The notes under the pieces are model-generated. The model did no database searches. It was not told the DNA's origin and saw only the letters and a program-made list of their open reading frames with translations. From Isoetes taiwanensis (lineage: Eukaryota; Streptophyta; Lycopodiopsida; Isoetales; Isoetaceae): a DNA stretch of 64,000 nucleotides. Where the stretch lies: positions 3,623,347 to 3,687,346 of the forward strand of contig JAJEKV010000031.1 in the NCBI GenBank assembly GCA_021234155.1, given 5' to 3'. The position numbers and the translations under genes are program-made. Numbering within the stretch: the stretch's first letter is position 1; every line of letters starts with the position of its first letter. This document shows positions 1-11,665 of this stretch, one piece after another.

Positions 1-59
1 AAAAAGAAAAGAGAGGAGAAAACCAGCAGGAGGAGAGAAAGAGACAAATAGAGAAACGG

Positions 60-375
60 GCGAAGCGAGGCCGGAGGAGCGAGCCGAGAATGGGTGCAAA
101 AGGGCGGCCGTGGGCGGCCGCGCAATCTGATCTAATATAATGTAAAATAATTAATAAAATGCAGCCAAAGCGGGTAGGTAGTGAGTGAAGTCCCGAAGTG
201 GTGGGGCAAAATCCGGCCATCGGCGGCGGCCATGCGTGGCGTCGTCCAGGTAGACGCCAGCCCCTCAAAAGCTCTGAAGTTTGGTGGACAAAGTACGTTT
301 ACCGGATTGAACCAGGACATTGCCCCAAACCCCCCACCTTGCCACTAGACCAGCAGTCTTTTCTTGGCAAATAAT
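60..375 (-). mobile_element. tRNA-derived SINE family 1, copy A (decayed)
   Basis: Read on the minus strand this is a degenerate copy of the SINE seen best at 12908-13190. The tRNA-like head is at the high-coordinate end, with an A-box relic near 341-352 and a B-box relic near 303-313. The tail (ctaatataat) is near 131-140. A GC-rich lead with gaggccgg and gagccgag (62-120) recurs beside other copies, so it is counted in. Bases 1-59 are purine-rich, like the GA tracts that precede other copies. Apparent short reading frames here are chance. Confidence 0.6.
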
Positions 376-399
376 AAGAACCATGCATAGTTAAGGCTG

Positions 400-1905
400 G
401 GGCCTGAATTAATTCAAGGATGCTCTGGATGTTTAGAATGTTCTAGAATCTCTTGGGAATATTTACAAATTTCAGTGCTCATGGGTAAGCACACTCTGAT
501 CCTAAAATAGAAAGTCTGATCTAAAAATAGAGAAGTTTTTGAAACGCAAATACTCAAAACTTAGAATATTTGTGGAATTTCAGGTGCTCATAGGCAAGCA
601 CCAGTCTAAAAATAGAAAGTTTACAGTCTAAAAAATAGAAAGTACTTTGAAACTTTGCAAAATGCTTTCGAATAGAATGTTAGGTATTCCGAATTTAACC
701 ATGGGTAAGCATAGAAAGTTTGATGCGAAAATAGAAAGTTCTTTGAGGCTTTGAAAATGCTCAAAAATAGAATGGGTGGAATATTTAGGCTGGCTCATAG
801 ATGCTTCTGATCTAAAATAGAGGTTTAGGTCTAAGAATAGAAAAGTTTTCAAAAGCTTTGCAAATGCTAAAAATAGAATATTATAGAATAATTTATGAGA
901 TGTTGATATAATGGTGGCTTGGAATGTTCCCGGGTGCTCATAGGTAGCACCTCCAGGTCTAAAAATAAAAGTTTCAGTCTAAAATAGAAAAGAAAGTAGC
1001 AAAATAGAATGTAGTAAGATTTCTGATTCTCATGGGTAACACCTGAGTCTACAAAAATAGAGGATTTGAGTCTAAAAAATAGAATTTTTTGAAACTTTTT
1101 CAAATATAAAGTAGAATGTGCAGGAATGTTCCAAAGTGCTCATGGGCAAACACACCAATTAAAATAGAGAATCTCAGTCCAAAAAATAGAAAAGGTTTTA
1201 AACTTTGCCAAATGCACCGCGATAGAATATTCCGCAAGTGTGAAGTGCCTCACTTGGGTAAGCACCTCAGTCTAAAATAGAAAAGTTCAGTCAAAATAGA
1301 AGTTTTTTTGAAAGAAGTTTGCAAATGCTCAAAATAAGAATGGCTGGAATGTTCCGGGGCTCAAGGTAGCACCTCGGTCTAAAAGCGAAAATTTTTGAAA
1401 CTGCAAAATATAAAATAGAATAATATGGGAATGTTTGAGGTGCTCATGCGTGCTTTTCGGCCTAAAAAAAGTTTGATCCTAAAATAAAGATTTATTAAGA
1501 CTTTTGCAAATACTCAAAATAGATTATTTTGGGAATGCTAGAGATATATACTCCTTAGATAACAATAAAAGTTTTGAAATTTTGCAAATACTCAAAATAA
1601 GATATTGGAGATATTCTTGAGATACCAAAAGGTAAAAATTACACCGTCTAAAATAAAACTTTTAGTCTAAAATAAAAGCTGGCAAGCACATAAAAAACTC
1701 AAATAAGATATCCTAGAATGTTTGCAGATATACTCTAGGGTAAAGCATATGATCAAAAAATAGAAATACGGTAGTCTAAAAGCGAAAAAACTTTATACTT
1801 CAAAATAAGATATTTCATAAGAGTGTTCCTAGATGCTATAGGGGCGGCCTGCTCGGCACCTCAGGTCACAAAAGTAGAAAGTTTCTTGAAACCTTGCAAA
1901 TGCTC
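400..1905. repeat. 110-bp satellite array, block 1 (diverged)
   Basis: Diverged tandem copies of a monomer built from the modules tctaaaaatagaaagttt, gaaactttgcaaatgctc, aaaatagaatgttctgga and aggtgctcatgggtaagcac. Monomers here are damaged by indels, unlike the cleaner array at 13195-14225. The AT-rich linker ccatgcatagttaaggctgg joins the array to the SINE on its left. No gene is visible. Confidence 0.8.
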
Positions 1906-2165
1906 AAAGATAGAACAGGTAATGTGGTAGTGTGATGATGGGTACTGATGGGTGTGGCCAAAGCCACGCCTGGGTACATGGGCATGTGTGAGTATGTACT
2001 CATGGTGATACTTTGTTTGCTAATGCAATAGAAGGTTGAAGGCATTATGTTGAATAAAAGGCTGAAATACAAGCGGAAGTCACGTTGGATGTGAGTAAGA
2101 TCTCATGGGTGAAATGCACTGAAATTGGTGTGTGTTCTTCTCACATAGGTGACCACTTTTAGGTG
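1905..2165. repeat. GT-rich block B, copy 1
   Basis: Non-coding block with the phrases gggcatgtgtgagtatgt, gatactttg, aatggaatagaaggttg and gtgagtaagatctcatgg. The same phrases in the same order recur at 4650-4925, 14225-14560, 15885-16050 and 17066-17415, each time between the satellite and a GA tract or SINE. It is a component of the macro-repeat, of unknown origin. Confidence 0.7.
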
Positions 2166-2700
2166 GTGGCATGTAGAGAGGCGCGAGGAGAAATAGAGAG
2201 GGAAGAGATAGGAGAGAGAAAAAGAGAAAAGAAAAAAAGAGGAAAGAAAAGGGCAGAGAGGAGAGGAGAGATGAAGGAAGAGGAGAAAGGAGAAGAGAGA
2301 AAAGATAAGGAGAGAGAGAGGAGACAAAAGAAAGAGAGGAAGAAGAGGAAGTAGAAAGAGGGAGAGAAGAGAGAAATAGAGAGGGAAGAGGGAGAGGTGA
2401 GTAGAGAGAGAGAGAGAGAGAGATAGATAGATGATAGATAGATGGTAGAATGTAGTAAGAGAATATGGGAGAGAGAGAGAGAGGAAAAGAGAGGAGAGCT
2501 GAAATAAAGAGGAGGAGAGGAGGAGAAAGGAGAGGAGAGAGAGGAAAAGAAGAGAGAGAGAGGAGAGAGAGAGGAGAAAGGGCAGGAGAAAGATGGGAAT
2601 CACTAGGGAGAGACTGAGACAAAGAGAGAGAGGGAGAGAGAGAGAGAAGAAGAGATAGGAGAGAGAGAGAGAGAAAGAAAGAAAAGAAAGAGGGAGATAG
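2166..2700. repeat. (GA)n purine tract 1
   Basis: Over 500 bases of almost pure purine on the plus strand, mainly GA and GGA/GAAA variants. Long Ser/Leu-rich frames on the minus strand and Glu/Arg-rich frames on the plus strand are products of the repeat and not genes. Confidence 0.95.
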
Positions 2701-3015
2701 AGGGCACGTGCATTGGGGCTAAGCGCGGCAGAGCGGCGGGCTGGCAGAGCGAAAACAAAGAAAAGAAGGCGGCCAGTGCCTAATCTAAGAAAATAAGCGT
2801 CCCGTCACACAAAATACATGTATGCAGCGGTAAATACCATCCCAGCCCCTCCAGCAGTAAAGAAGCACCACGTAGCGCGTCGGCGTAACGACACTGCCCC
2901 TCAAAAGTTTGGTGGACAAAATTTTTTGGTTTTGCCAAGCTGGACTTGAACCTGGACAGCATTTGCCCCCAAGCCCCCACCCATACCACTGAACCAGCAG
3001 TCTTTTCTTAAGATA
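2700..3015 (-). mobile_element. SINE family 1, copy B
   Basis: Minus-strand SINE with a B box (ggacttgaacc on the plus strand) at 2942-2952 and an A-box relic (accactgaacca) near 2985-2996. The body phrase aaaagtttggtggacaaaat is present and the tail is near 2778-2795. The right flank is the linker that begins the next satellite array. Confidence 0.7.
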
Positions 3016-3019
3016 ATGG

Positions 3020-4650
3020 GAGATCCATGCTTAGTTAAAATTTTGGGGCCTAATTAACTCAAGGATACTCAGGATGTTCTAGAATGTTCTAAGAACCCCT
3101 GCAGGAATCTAGAATGTTCCAGATGTGCTCATGGGTAGCGGCACCTCGGTCTAAAATGAAAGTCTAGGTCTAAAATAGGATTTTTTGAAACTTTGCAAAT
3201 GCTCAAAAATAGAATGTTGTGGAATGTTTGGTGCTCATGACGGCACCCCAGTCTAAAATAGAAAGTTTAGGTCAAAATAGAAAGTTCTTTGAAACTTTAC
3301 CGTGCCGAGTAGAAGATATTGCAGGAATGTTCCCAGGTGCTCGCCAGGTAGCATACAAAAGTTCAGTCTGAAATAGAAAGTTCTTTGAAACTTTGCAAAT
3401 GCCCGTAAATGTTACGGGTAATTTGAGTGCTCATGGAAGGAAGAAAAGCTGTGTGTGTGTGTGTATTAATGATATTATCAATAGTAATGAATCAAGTTTT
3501 GAAGCTTTCAAACTAGATGGCAGCAAGAATATTCCCGGAGTACTCATGGGTAAACACCTCCTCTAAAAGCAAAGATTTCAGTCTAAAATAAAGATTTTTA
3601 AGACTTTACAAATGCTAAAATAGAATGTTCTGGAATATTTGCAGGTGCTCTGGGTAACATCTCGGTCTAAAATTGCAAATGCTCCAAAAGCCAAGATATT
3701 GCGGAATGTTGCGAGATGCTTAAAGAGTAAGCACCTCAGTCTAAAATAGAAGTTTTGGCAGTCTAAAAAATAGAAAGTTTGCTTATAGCACAAAAGCACA
3801 GGTCAGAATGTCACTAGAAGATAATTTTGGATACACTGGGAGGTAAGCACTCCACCGGTCTAGAAATAGAAAGAAAATCACGATAGTGTAAAATAAAAAA
3901 GTTTGCTAAAACTTTTGCAAGAACTTCGAGAATAGAATATTTTAAAGAATGTTCCAAATGCTATAAGGGCAAAGCACCTATACTCTAAAGAAGCTTCTCG
4001 GCCTAAAAGTGAAAGTTTCCTTGAAACCTTGCAATGCTCAAAATAAGAATGGCAGGTGATATTTTGGGAGATAAGTAAAGCGAATATGATGAGGTATGAT
4101 GGGTGTAAATATAAAACTTCACATAGATTGTACTTTAAATTGTTAGTAGATGTGGCCTCGCATGGGCTGTGAGTATGTTACCGCAGATACTACTTTGTAG
4201 GTGCTCATAAGTAAGCACCCTCAGCCTAAAAAATAAAAGAGTTTTACCTAAGAATAGAAAGTTTGTTAAGACTTTGCAAATGCCCAAAAATAGGAATGCC
4301 TCGAATGCTGCGTGCATGCTCATGGGTAAACAGCCTCAATCCAAAATAGAAAGTTTTTTGGAAATTTCCAAATGCTCAAAAATAGATTGCTTGAGTTGTA
4401 AAAACTCAAATAGAATGTGCTGAATGTTTCGTGATGCTCTAGGTAAGCACCTATTAATTCCCAAAAATAGAAAGTACCTGGTGAGGTTCAAAACGTAGTA
4501 AAGGTTGCTAAACTTTGGTAAAACCTCAAAATAGAATAACCCTAGAGTGTTCTAGATGCTATAGGGCAAATCCACCTATGCTCTGGTAGAAGCACCTCGC
4601 CTAAAGTAGAAAGTTTCTTGAAACTTGCAAATAGCTCCTGTACAGAATAT
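3020..4650. repeat. 110-bp satellite array, block 2 (diverged)
   Basis: Diverged copies of the same monomer, with the gaaactttgcaaatgctc and tctaaaaatagaaag modules repeated throughout. A short (GT)n run lies at 3451-3465. No gene is visible. Confidence 0.8.
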
Positions 4651-4925
4651 TTTGGAGGTAATGCTTTGGAATTGGTAGTAAGTGTGATGGATAAGAGCGG
4701 GTGCAAGCTTCACATGGGTGATACTTCTCCTTGTGAATTATACAATTTAGAATTGGTAATAGAGGTAGTAGATGTGTGGCCTCATGGGCATGTGTGAGTG
4801 CGAATAAAACCGTGAAATACCATGGAATGCTTTTATGAGGATGTGAGTAAGATCCTCATAGGTGATAATTTTGAAATTGGTGGTATTCTTCCCCATAAGT
4901 GATACCTTAGAATTGGTAGTAGGGC
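4650..4925. repeat. GT-rich block B, copy 2
   Basis: The same series of phrases as 1905-2165: gatacttc, gtagtagatgtgtggcctc, gggcatgtgtgagtg and gtgagtaagatcctcatagg. It leads directly into a purine tract, as copy 1 does. Confidence 0.7.
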
Positions 4926-5600
4926 ATGTAGAGGCATGGGGAGAGAGGGGAGAAATAGAGAGAGGAGTGAAGAGAGATAGAGAGAGAAGGAAAAAGAGGA
5001 GAGAAAGAAGAGGAGAGGAAAGGGAGAGGAGAGGGAAACGCAAGAGGAGAGAGAGGTATAGAGAAGACAGGAGAGGGAAGACAGAGATAGAGAGAGTAGA
5101 GAGAAGATAGAGAGGGAGAGAGAGAGAGGAGAGAGGAGAGAGAGAGAGAGATGAGGGAAGAGAGAGGAGAGAAAAGAGAGAAGAGGGAGAAGAGAAGGAG
5201 AGAAGAAGGAGAGAGAGGGGGGGGGCAAAGAAGAGAGAGGAGAGAAAGAAGAGAGAGCCGAAAAGAGAGAGGGAGAGAGAAGAGAGACATGAGAGAGGGA
5301 AGAGAGGAGATGAGAGAGAGAGTAGGGAGACAGAGCGCAGAGAGAGATATGGGAGGAGAGAGAGAGGGGGAAAAAGGAGAGGAGAGAGGGCGAGGAGAGG
5401 AGAGCTGAAACAGAGAGGGGTGGACAGGGAGAGAAGAGAGAGGGAGAGAGAGAAGAGAGAAACGAAAGAGTATATAGAGAGGAAAAGAAGAGAGAGAGAA
5501 TAAAGCAGAAGGGAGAAAGAGACAAAGAGAGAGGAGAGAAGAAGAGAGGAGAGAGGGGAAAGAGATAGGAGAGAGTAGCTGAAAGAGTAGTTGTGCATAG
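4926..5600. repeat. (GA)n purine tract 2
   Basis: About 670 bases of purine-only or nearly purine-only DNA on the plus strand, including a run of G at 5217-5224. Long Ser/Leu frames on the minus strand (two longer than 250 codons) are translation artefacts of the tract. Confidence 0.95.
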
Positions 5601-5609
5601 AGGATAGGG

Positions 5610-5975
5610 ACGGCGCGGCCCAAATCGAGGCAGGTCGGCCGAGGTCACGAAATGAGGAGCGAAGGTGCTACTGGGCCGCCGGCCCCTTCTAGTCTAATAT
5701 AATAAAAATACCGCTGTTGTTAATCTATCGTGTAACTCCACCCCCATCGCATCGGGCCTCAAGGTGGAGCCATCACTTTTGGCGCTGATCCGGATTTGCC
5801 CTAACGCTGCCGCCTCACGTGCGCCATACGGCGCTGATCCCAGGCCCTCCCTTCTTTTCCAACCACTATCTAAAATTTTTATGTTGCATGGTGGATCTGA
5901 ACCCAAGACTAGCCTCCCTACCCCCCAATCCTAACCACTAAGCCAAGCATTTCTTCTTCAACAAAATACAGTCCA
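5610..5975 (-). mobile_element. SINE family 1, copy C (diverged)
   Basis: The GC-rich lead (gccgaggtcac, gggccgccggcccctt) and tail (ctagtctaatataataa, 5690-5707) are clear. The head is diverged: B-box relic ggatctgaacc at 5893-5903 and A-box relic accactaagcca near 5934-5945. It is followed by the usual ccatgcttagttaag linker. Confidence 0.6.
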
Positions 5976-6059
5976 TGCTTAGTTAAGTACCGGGCAATGG
6001 AAACCCTTGGGTAATTAAAAGCCTTGATGATCCCAGAAACTTCTAGAATATTCTAGAAT

Positions 6060-6380
6060 GAAGCTTGAGAGAGAAGAGGGAAAGATAGAGGGGGAGAAGG
6101 GAGTATAGAGAGAGGAGCAGGAGAAGAGAGAGAGGAGGGAGAAGAGGAGGAGAGAGGAATAGAAAAAAAGAGAGAAAGTGTGTGACAGAGGGAGAAATAG
6201 AGAGGAGCAAGGGGAGAGAGAGAGAGAGAAGGGAAAAAAAAGGAGAGCAGAGAGGGAGAGAGAAGAGAGAGGAGGAGAGAGAGAGAGGAGAGAGAGAGTG
6301 AGAGAGGGCAGAGAGGGGAGAAGAGAGGAGAGGGAGAGGAGAGAGAGAGAGCACAGAGGAGAGAGAGAAGAGATAGGAAG
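6060..6380. repeat. (GA)n purine tract 3
   Basis: Purine-only DNA on the plus strand, with (GA)n as the main unit. A second copy of the linker and the phrase ccttctagaatgttctagaatgaagc at 6440-6467 shows that this tract and the next are a local duplication with no satellite between them. Confidence 0.9.
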
Positions 6381-6469
6381 TCCATGCTTAGTTAAGGCCG
6401 CAATGGAAATTACTTTGCTACACTAAAACTTTAATGATCCTAGAACCTTCTAGAATGTTCTAGAATGAA

Positions 6470-8035
6470 GCTAGAGAGAGAAGAGGAAAGATAGAGGGGG
6501 GAGAAGAGAGAGGAAAAGAGAGAGGAGAGAGAAGAGAGAGGAGGGAGGGAGGAGGAGAGAGGAATAGAAAAGAGAGCTTCTAAAAATAGAGAGAGAGGGG
6601 AGAAATAGAGAGAGAGAGGAAAGAGATAGGAGAGAGAGAAGGAAAAGGGAAGAGAGAGAGAGGGGGAGAGAGAGAAAGACTAAGAGAGACGTAAGAGAGG
6701 AGAGAAGAGAGAGGAGAGAGAGAAGAGAGCAAGAGAGAGAGGAGAGCAGAGAGGAGAGAGAAGAGAGAGGGAAGAGAGAGAGGGCAAAAGAAGAGAGGAG
6801 GAGAGAGAGAGAGAAAGTGTGGAGAAACAGAGAGAGCTGAGAGAGGGGAGACATATAGAGAGGTAGAGAGGGAGAAATAGAAAGAGAGTATATAGATAGG
6901 AAGAGAGAAGGAAAACCAAGTAGAGAGAGAGAGAAGAGAGAGAGGAGAGAGAGAAGAGTACTTTAAGAGAGACAGTAAAAACGAAAAGAGAGTAAAGAGA
7001 GGAGAGAGGAAAGAGGAGAAAAGAGGAAGGGAGTGTAGGCAGAGGAGAGCGAGAGAAGAGAGAAGAGAGAGGGAAGAGAGGGGAGTAAGAGAGAGAGGGA
7101 AAGAAGAGAAAGGAGAGAAGAGAGATGAGAGAGAGAGAGGAGAGAGAAGAGGAAAAGGAGAGGGTTGCGGGAGGAGAGTGGAAAGAGAGAGAAAGATAGA
7201 GAGAGGGAGAAATAGGAAAGAGGAGAGAGATAGGGGAGAGAAGGAAAAAAGGAGAGAGAGGAGAGAGAGAGGGTAGACAAGAGAGAGGAGGGATAAGAGA
7301 GAGAAAGAGGGGAAGAGAGAGGGAGAGAGACAGAGGGAAAGAAGAGAAAGGAGGGAGAGATGGGAAGAGAGAGAGGGGAGAGAGAAGAGATAAAGGAGAG
7401 GGAAGTGAGAGAGAGAGAGGAGAACAGAGAGGAGAGGAGAGAGATAGGAGAGAGAGAGAATGAAAAAGGAGAGAGAGAGGAGAGAGAGGAGAGAGAGAAA
7501 GGAGAGAGAGAGAGAGAGAGAGAAGAGAGAGAAAATAGACGTAAGAGGAAAAGAGAGAGGAGAGGACAGAGAGATAAGATGTAAGAGGAGAGGAGAGAGG
7601 GGAAAGGAAAGGAGAAAGAGAGAGAGGAGAGATAGGGAGAGAGAGGGGAGGAAAAGTGGGAGAGGCTAAAACAAAGAGAAGACAAGAGAGATGAGAGAGG
7701 GAAAGGAGAGGAGAGGGACAGGAGAGAGAGAGGAGGAGGAGATAGAGAAGAGAGAATAGAGAGTATAGAGAGAAGGGAAAAGTGGGGAGCTGAGAGGAGA
7801 GAGAGATTTTAGAGAGAAGGAGAAGAGAGAAGAGAGAAGAAAGGAGGAGAGAGAGAATGTGAGAGGAGAGAAGATGTATGAGAGAGAGGAAAGAGAGAGA
7901 AGAGACAAAAAGGAATGAGAAGAGAGATGAGAGAGACAGTGGCTTTTAGAGGGAGAGGAGAAATCGCAGAGAAGAGAGAGGAGAGAGAATAGAGAGATGG
8001 AAATAGAGAGCAGAGAAAGGAGAGAGAGGAGACGA
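6470..8035. repeat. (GA)n purine tract 4 (longest, 1.5 kb)
   Basis: About 1.56 kb of nearly uninterrupted purine on the plus strand, the longest such tract in the window. Interruptions are single pyrimidines. Frames of 80-240 codons seen on both strands here are compositional artefacts. Confidence 0.95.
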
Positions 8036-8129
8036 GATGCCAGAAAAGGAAGGGCCTCACCACAGTTAATGCAGTCCCACCGAGTATGAGTCGACCTGGG
8101 CCACCGAAATGAGTAATACTACAAAAAAG

Positions 8130-8485
8130 AAGGGCATGGGTTGGTCCAGATCGATGCACGGGCCGAGGTCGCACGAGCCGAGGAATGAGGTAAGAAAAGG
8201 GTCAGCTTTTCCCGCCCCCTTTCTAGTCCCTCCCTATATAATAAGAAAGAAGCGCCCGTCTGGCTCACTGGTGAGTATTCCACGCCCATCCGGACGGCAG
8301 GAGGAGGCTTTACTGCAAGCTTGATCTCGGCCGCCCGTGGGCTATCTTGGCCTCCCAAAAGCTCCTGCAAGTTTGGTGTGGATAAAATTTTTTTGGTTTG
8401 CCACGGACTTAAAACCCTGGATATTGCTCCTCTGAAACTCTCAAATTTTCTTACCATCAGGACTAACCAGCCTTTTCTTAAAAAA
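8130..8485 (-). mobile_element. SINE family 1, copy D
   Basis: The lead gggccgaggtcgcacgagcc and a diverged tail (ttctagtccctccctatata) precede the body phrase agtttggtgtggataaaatt. The B box is decayed (8405-8416) and the A box barely recognisable (8452-8468). A second, different tRNA-derived element follows immediately. Confidence 0.6.
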
Positions 8486-8544
8486 TAGAAGTCCATATTT
8501 AGTTGTACATGCAGGCAATGGGTGTTCCTTTTATTCACTAAAAA

Positions 8545-8650
8545 CTTCTGGGGTGTGAAAGTTTCGGCCTTAGGAGGATTCGAGCTCCTCAAATGCGCGG
8601 CACCCCAACCCCGACCCTCAACCACTAGACTAAGCATTAGTTCCCTTAAA
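8545..8650 (-). mobile_element. tRNA-derived SINE family 2, copy a
   Basis: Minus-strand tRNA-like promoter with a head different from family 1. The B-box relic (ggattcgagctcc) is at 8577-8588, and the A box (accactagacta) at 8621-8632 is followed by agcattagttcc. A second copy with the same order lies at 18300-18410. Both sit just right of a family 1 SINE, so the two may have spread together as part of a larger unit. Confidence 0.55.
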
Positions 8651-8739
8651 GGATATGATGACAAATACGTTTTAAAGTGTGATATATGCAAGGTATAAGA
8701 GACACACCATATGCCAGAACCTTCTAGAGTGTTCTCTAG

Positions 8740-9395
8740 AATTAAGTTGCAGAGAGAAGAGGGAAAAGACAGAGGGGGAGAGAGAGGATGTGTAAGAGAG
8801 AGAGAAAAGAGAAGTTATATATGTTTAAGAGAGGAAGGAAATAGGAAGAGAGGGAGAGCTGTAAGAGACATGGGAGATTGTGAGAGAGAGGGGAAAAGCA
8901 AAGAGAGAGAGGAGAGAGAAGAGGGAGAGAGGAGAGCCGGGAAGAGTAGAGTGGGAAAAAAGAAGGAAGAGGAGAGAGAGGTGAGAGAGAAGAGAGGGAA
9001 AGGAGAGAATAGGAAAGGAGAGAGGGAATAAAAGAGGAGAGAGGAGGAAGAAGAGAGGGAGGGAGAGAAGAGAGAGAGAGAGAGAAAAATGGGAAAAGAG
9101 GAGAAAAGATGGCTGAGAAAAGGAAGAGAGAAAGCAGTGAGAGAGAGAAAGAGAAAAGGAGAGAAGGGGAGAGAGAGTATAAAGAGGAGGTAAAGATAAA
9201 GCAAAAGAAAAAGAGAGAGAAGAGAGAAAAAGAGAGGGAGTTTAGAGCATAAACAGCAAAAGAAGAGAGAGGAAAAGAAAAAGAAGAGAGAGGAGAGAGA
9301 AGAGTGACAGAGGAGAGGGAGAGAGAAAGAGAAGAGGAGAGGAAGAGAGAGGGGAGGAGAGAGAGAAAGAAGAAAGATGAGTGAGAGAGGAGAGG
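8740..9395. repeat. (GA)n purine tract 5
   Basis: Purine-rich on the plus strand and somewhat more diverged than tracts 1-4, with scattered T. Long minus-strand Ser/Leu frames are artefacts. Confidence 0.9.
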
Positions 9396-9720
9396 TGCCT
9401 TTAAATGCTCTAGGTTATGTTTTTGTGTAGACTTCAACCCTCGTTATTGCAATAAAAACCCTGCCCTTACTAATAGCCCTAACATTAATTTTAAAAAGAA
9501 ATTAGAGTTCAATATAGTTAAAGGTGATGAATGTTAAGATATTGCATATATATCCCACATGCATTCTGCGTAAAAGAGACCTCTTTTTGTGGCATATAAG
9601 TGGCCATACATTTAGTTTGGAGAAATATCCCACATGCATCTAAGTAAAAAAGACCGTCATAAAGATATAAAGAAAGTAATTGGTATGTAACAGGCATTTC
9701 AAATTTTAACGCCGTTGTTG
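9396..9720. other. AT-rich spacer, no gene seen
   Basis: No coding signal. It holds one diverged direct repeat around the phrase tatcccacatgcat (about 9550 and 9627), each copy followed by aagtaaaaaagacc or a close variant. Confidence 0.5.
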
Positions 9721-10770
9721 AAACTTAAGTACCTTCGCTTCTAAAAAAATAGAAAGTTAGTTTATAAGAATCTTTGAATAATAATCTAAATGTGTAAGAA
9801 TACAAACTTTTAAGATCAAGTTGTAGATAGAATTCTAAAGTGTTCTTGAATTGGTACAATGTGTTGTGACGCCTTATGTATCAAAAGTGCAAGCTCTAAA
9901 AAATAGTATGTTTTTGGAGATAAGAAGTTCCCTGAACAAGGACCCTGCCAAAACAATTGAGAATGTCTAAAACTGCTGAAAATAGAATGTTCAATGTTCC
10001 GTATTTCAATGCAGTAAGCACGCTACCTAAAAAATAGAAAGTACCATAGTCTAAAATAGAGTTTTGTGGTTTAGGATGTTCTAGATAGCTCTCGAATCTT
10101 CTAGAATTTTTCTTGAGACTGTAAGCCACTAAAAAATAGTAAGTTTCTTCTCGATAAGAAGTTCTAGAACAAGGAACTTACAAACAATTCAGGGATGCCT
10201 TTTTAGAATGTTCTCAAATGTCACGTATACTCATCTATGTCCCGAATATCCTAGAGCCTTCTAGAATGTTTGAAAAATAGAAAGTTTTTGAAACTTCGGC
10301 TTTCATGCTTAAAATGCAATCTCTACACCTTTCCTGAATGTTCTAGGAGTCTTCTAGTCTAAAAATAGAAAGTTTCGCAAAACTTTGAAAAATGTTTAAA
10401 ATAATAGAATGTTCGAAATGTCTCAGATGTTTCGACGTGGTAGGTACCTCTACTTAAAAAATAGAAAGTACCCACATAGTCTAAAAATAGAAAGTGGTCT
10501 AAGATGCTGTGATAGCTCTAGACTCTCGAATCTCTTACAATGTGCTAGAATGCTCTAAAGTCTCTTAGGAGTGTCTGTTAAAAATGTAGCTCTTGAAACA
10601 TTGCAAATGAAAAAAATAGAAAGTACCCATATCCGTAACCCTCAATCTAAGATAGAAAGTTTAAAATGTGATTGGAATAATACTCTTGCCAATGTCCGAG
10701 AATAGAAAAATTTTAGGATGTAGTTACTTAAACTTTCGTGGCACCACTCAAAACCCAAGATAGAAAGTTT
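9720..10770. repeat. Highly diverged satellite relic
   Basis: Scattered aaaaatagaaagt, gaatgttc and gtaagcac/gtaggtacct phrases show that this is an old copy of the 110-bp satellite. The period can no longer be followed by eye. Confidence 0.65.
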
Positions 10771-11049
10771 TGTGTTCGTATCGAATATCGACTGCGGTGA
10801 TCTTCCACAATGTCTCTAAAATGCATACATATTCCATAGTCAAGTATTCTAACTTCATACTCTATATAATCGCTTGGTGCGTATCAAATTCGTCGAGAAA
10901 AGGAAAAATAGGCACAGAACAATGCCGCTGCTGCATAAAAAGGAGGAGACTTAGAGAAAAAGAAGCTAGACGTGTCCTAGGATAGAAAGGTATCAAAACA
11001 GAAACAACGGCTACTTGCAAATCAGAGGACCCTAAGAGGGACGAAAGGT

Positions 11050-11665
11050 CAGGATAGAGTCAGCCGAAACACGTGAGAAACAAGAGCACAAATAAAGAGT
11101 AGAGAAATAGAGGAGGAGCTGCTCGGCCAGTTGGCCCACCATGCGAGGAAGTGGCCGCAGCAGGCTCGGCTCGAGGGGAGAGAGATGTGATGCGTGGAGC
11201 CGCATGCCGTGCTGATCCACACCAGCAAGTAAGAAAGAGTCATGAGTAGGTTCCGGGGCCACCTCGCAGGAGAGATCAAACATGAGCTGCATCGCCAGTT
11301 AGCCCACCAAAGTAAGAAAGAGAGCCTGGTGCTGTGTTCACGCTCAAGTAGGGAGAGGTGGATGCGGTTGCCGCCGTGTTGGGGCCCATCGCAGAGGAAA
11401 GAGCCGGGCGAAAGCAGTGTTCAAATACCGTGGAGAGGCGACGCGAGCCGCGGCCGCCAAAATGGGTCCATCAAAGCAGAGGAAAGAGTCATGAAAGGTG
11501 TTCAAGGCCCCTCGCAGTGGAGAGACGGATAAAGCAGCTGCGGCGCTCAGTTGGCCCATCAAAGTGAGTGCGCTTTCCGGAACAGTTCGCCTCGGGCAGT
11601 GAGAGACCATGCGGTGAGCGATCACATGCTGGCCCATCGTGCGAGGAAAGAGCCAAGTAAGCAAA
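11050..11665. repeat. Degenerate tandem repeat, period about 83 bp
   Basis: The phrase gcccacc/gcccatc followed by aagtaagaaagag or gaggaaagagc recurs near 11134, 11214, 11302, 11384, 11466, 11554 and 11632, that is every 78-88 bases. It is GC-richer than its surroundings. Short frames on both strands through it are not supported as genes. Confidence 0.6.

Noticed and set aside
2080-9437. Many long Ser/Leu-rich (minus) and Glu/Arg-rich (plus) open frames, up to 280 codons
   Set aside because: They lie entirely in (GA)n tracts, exist in several frames at once and have only repeat-derived composition.
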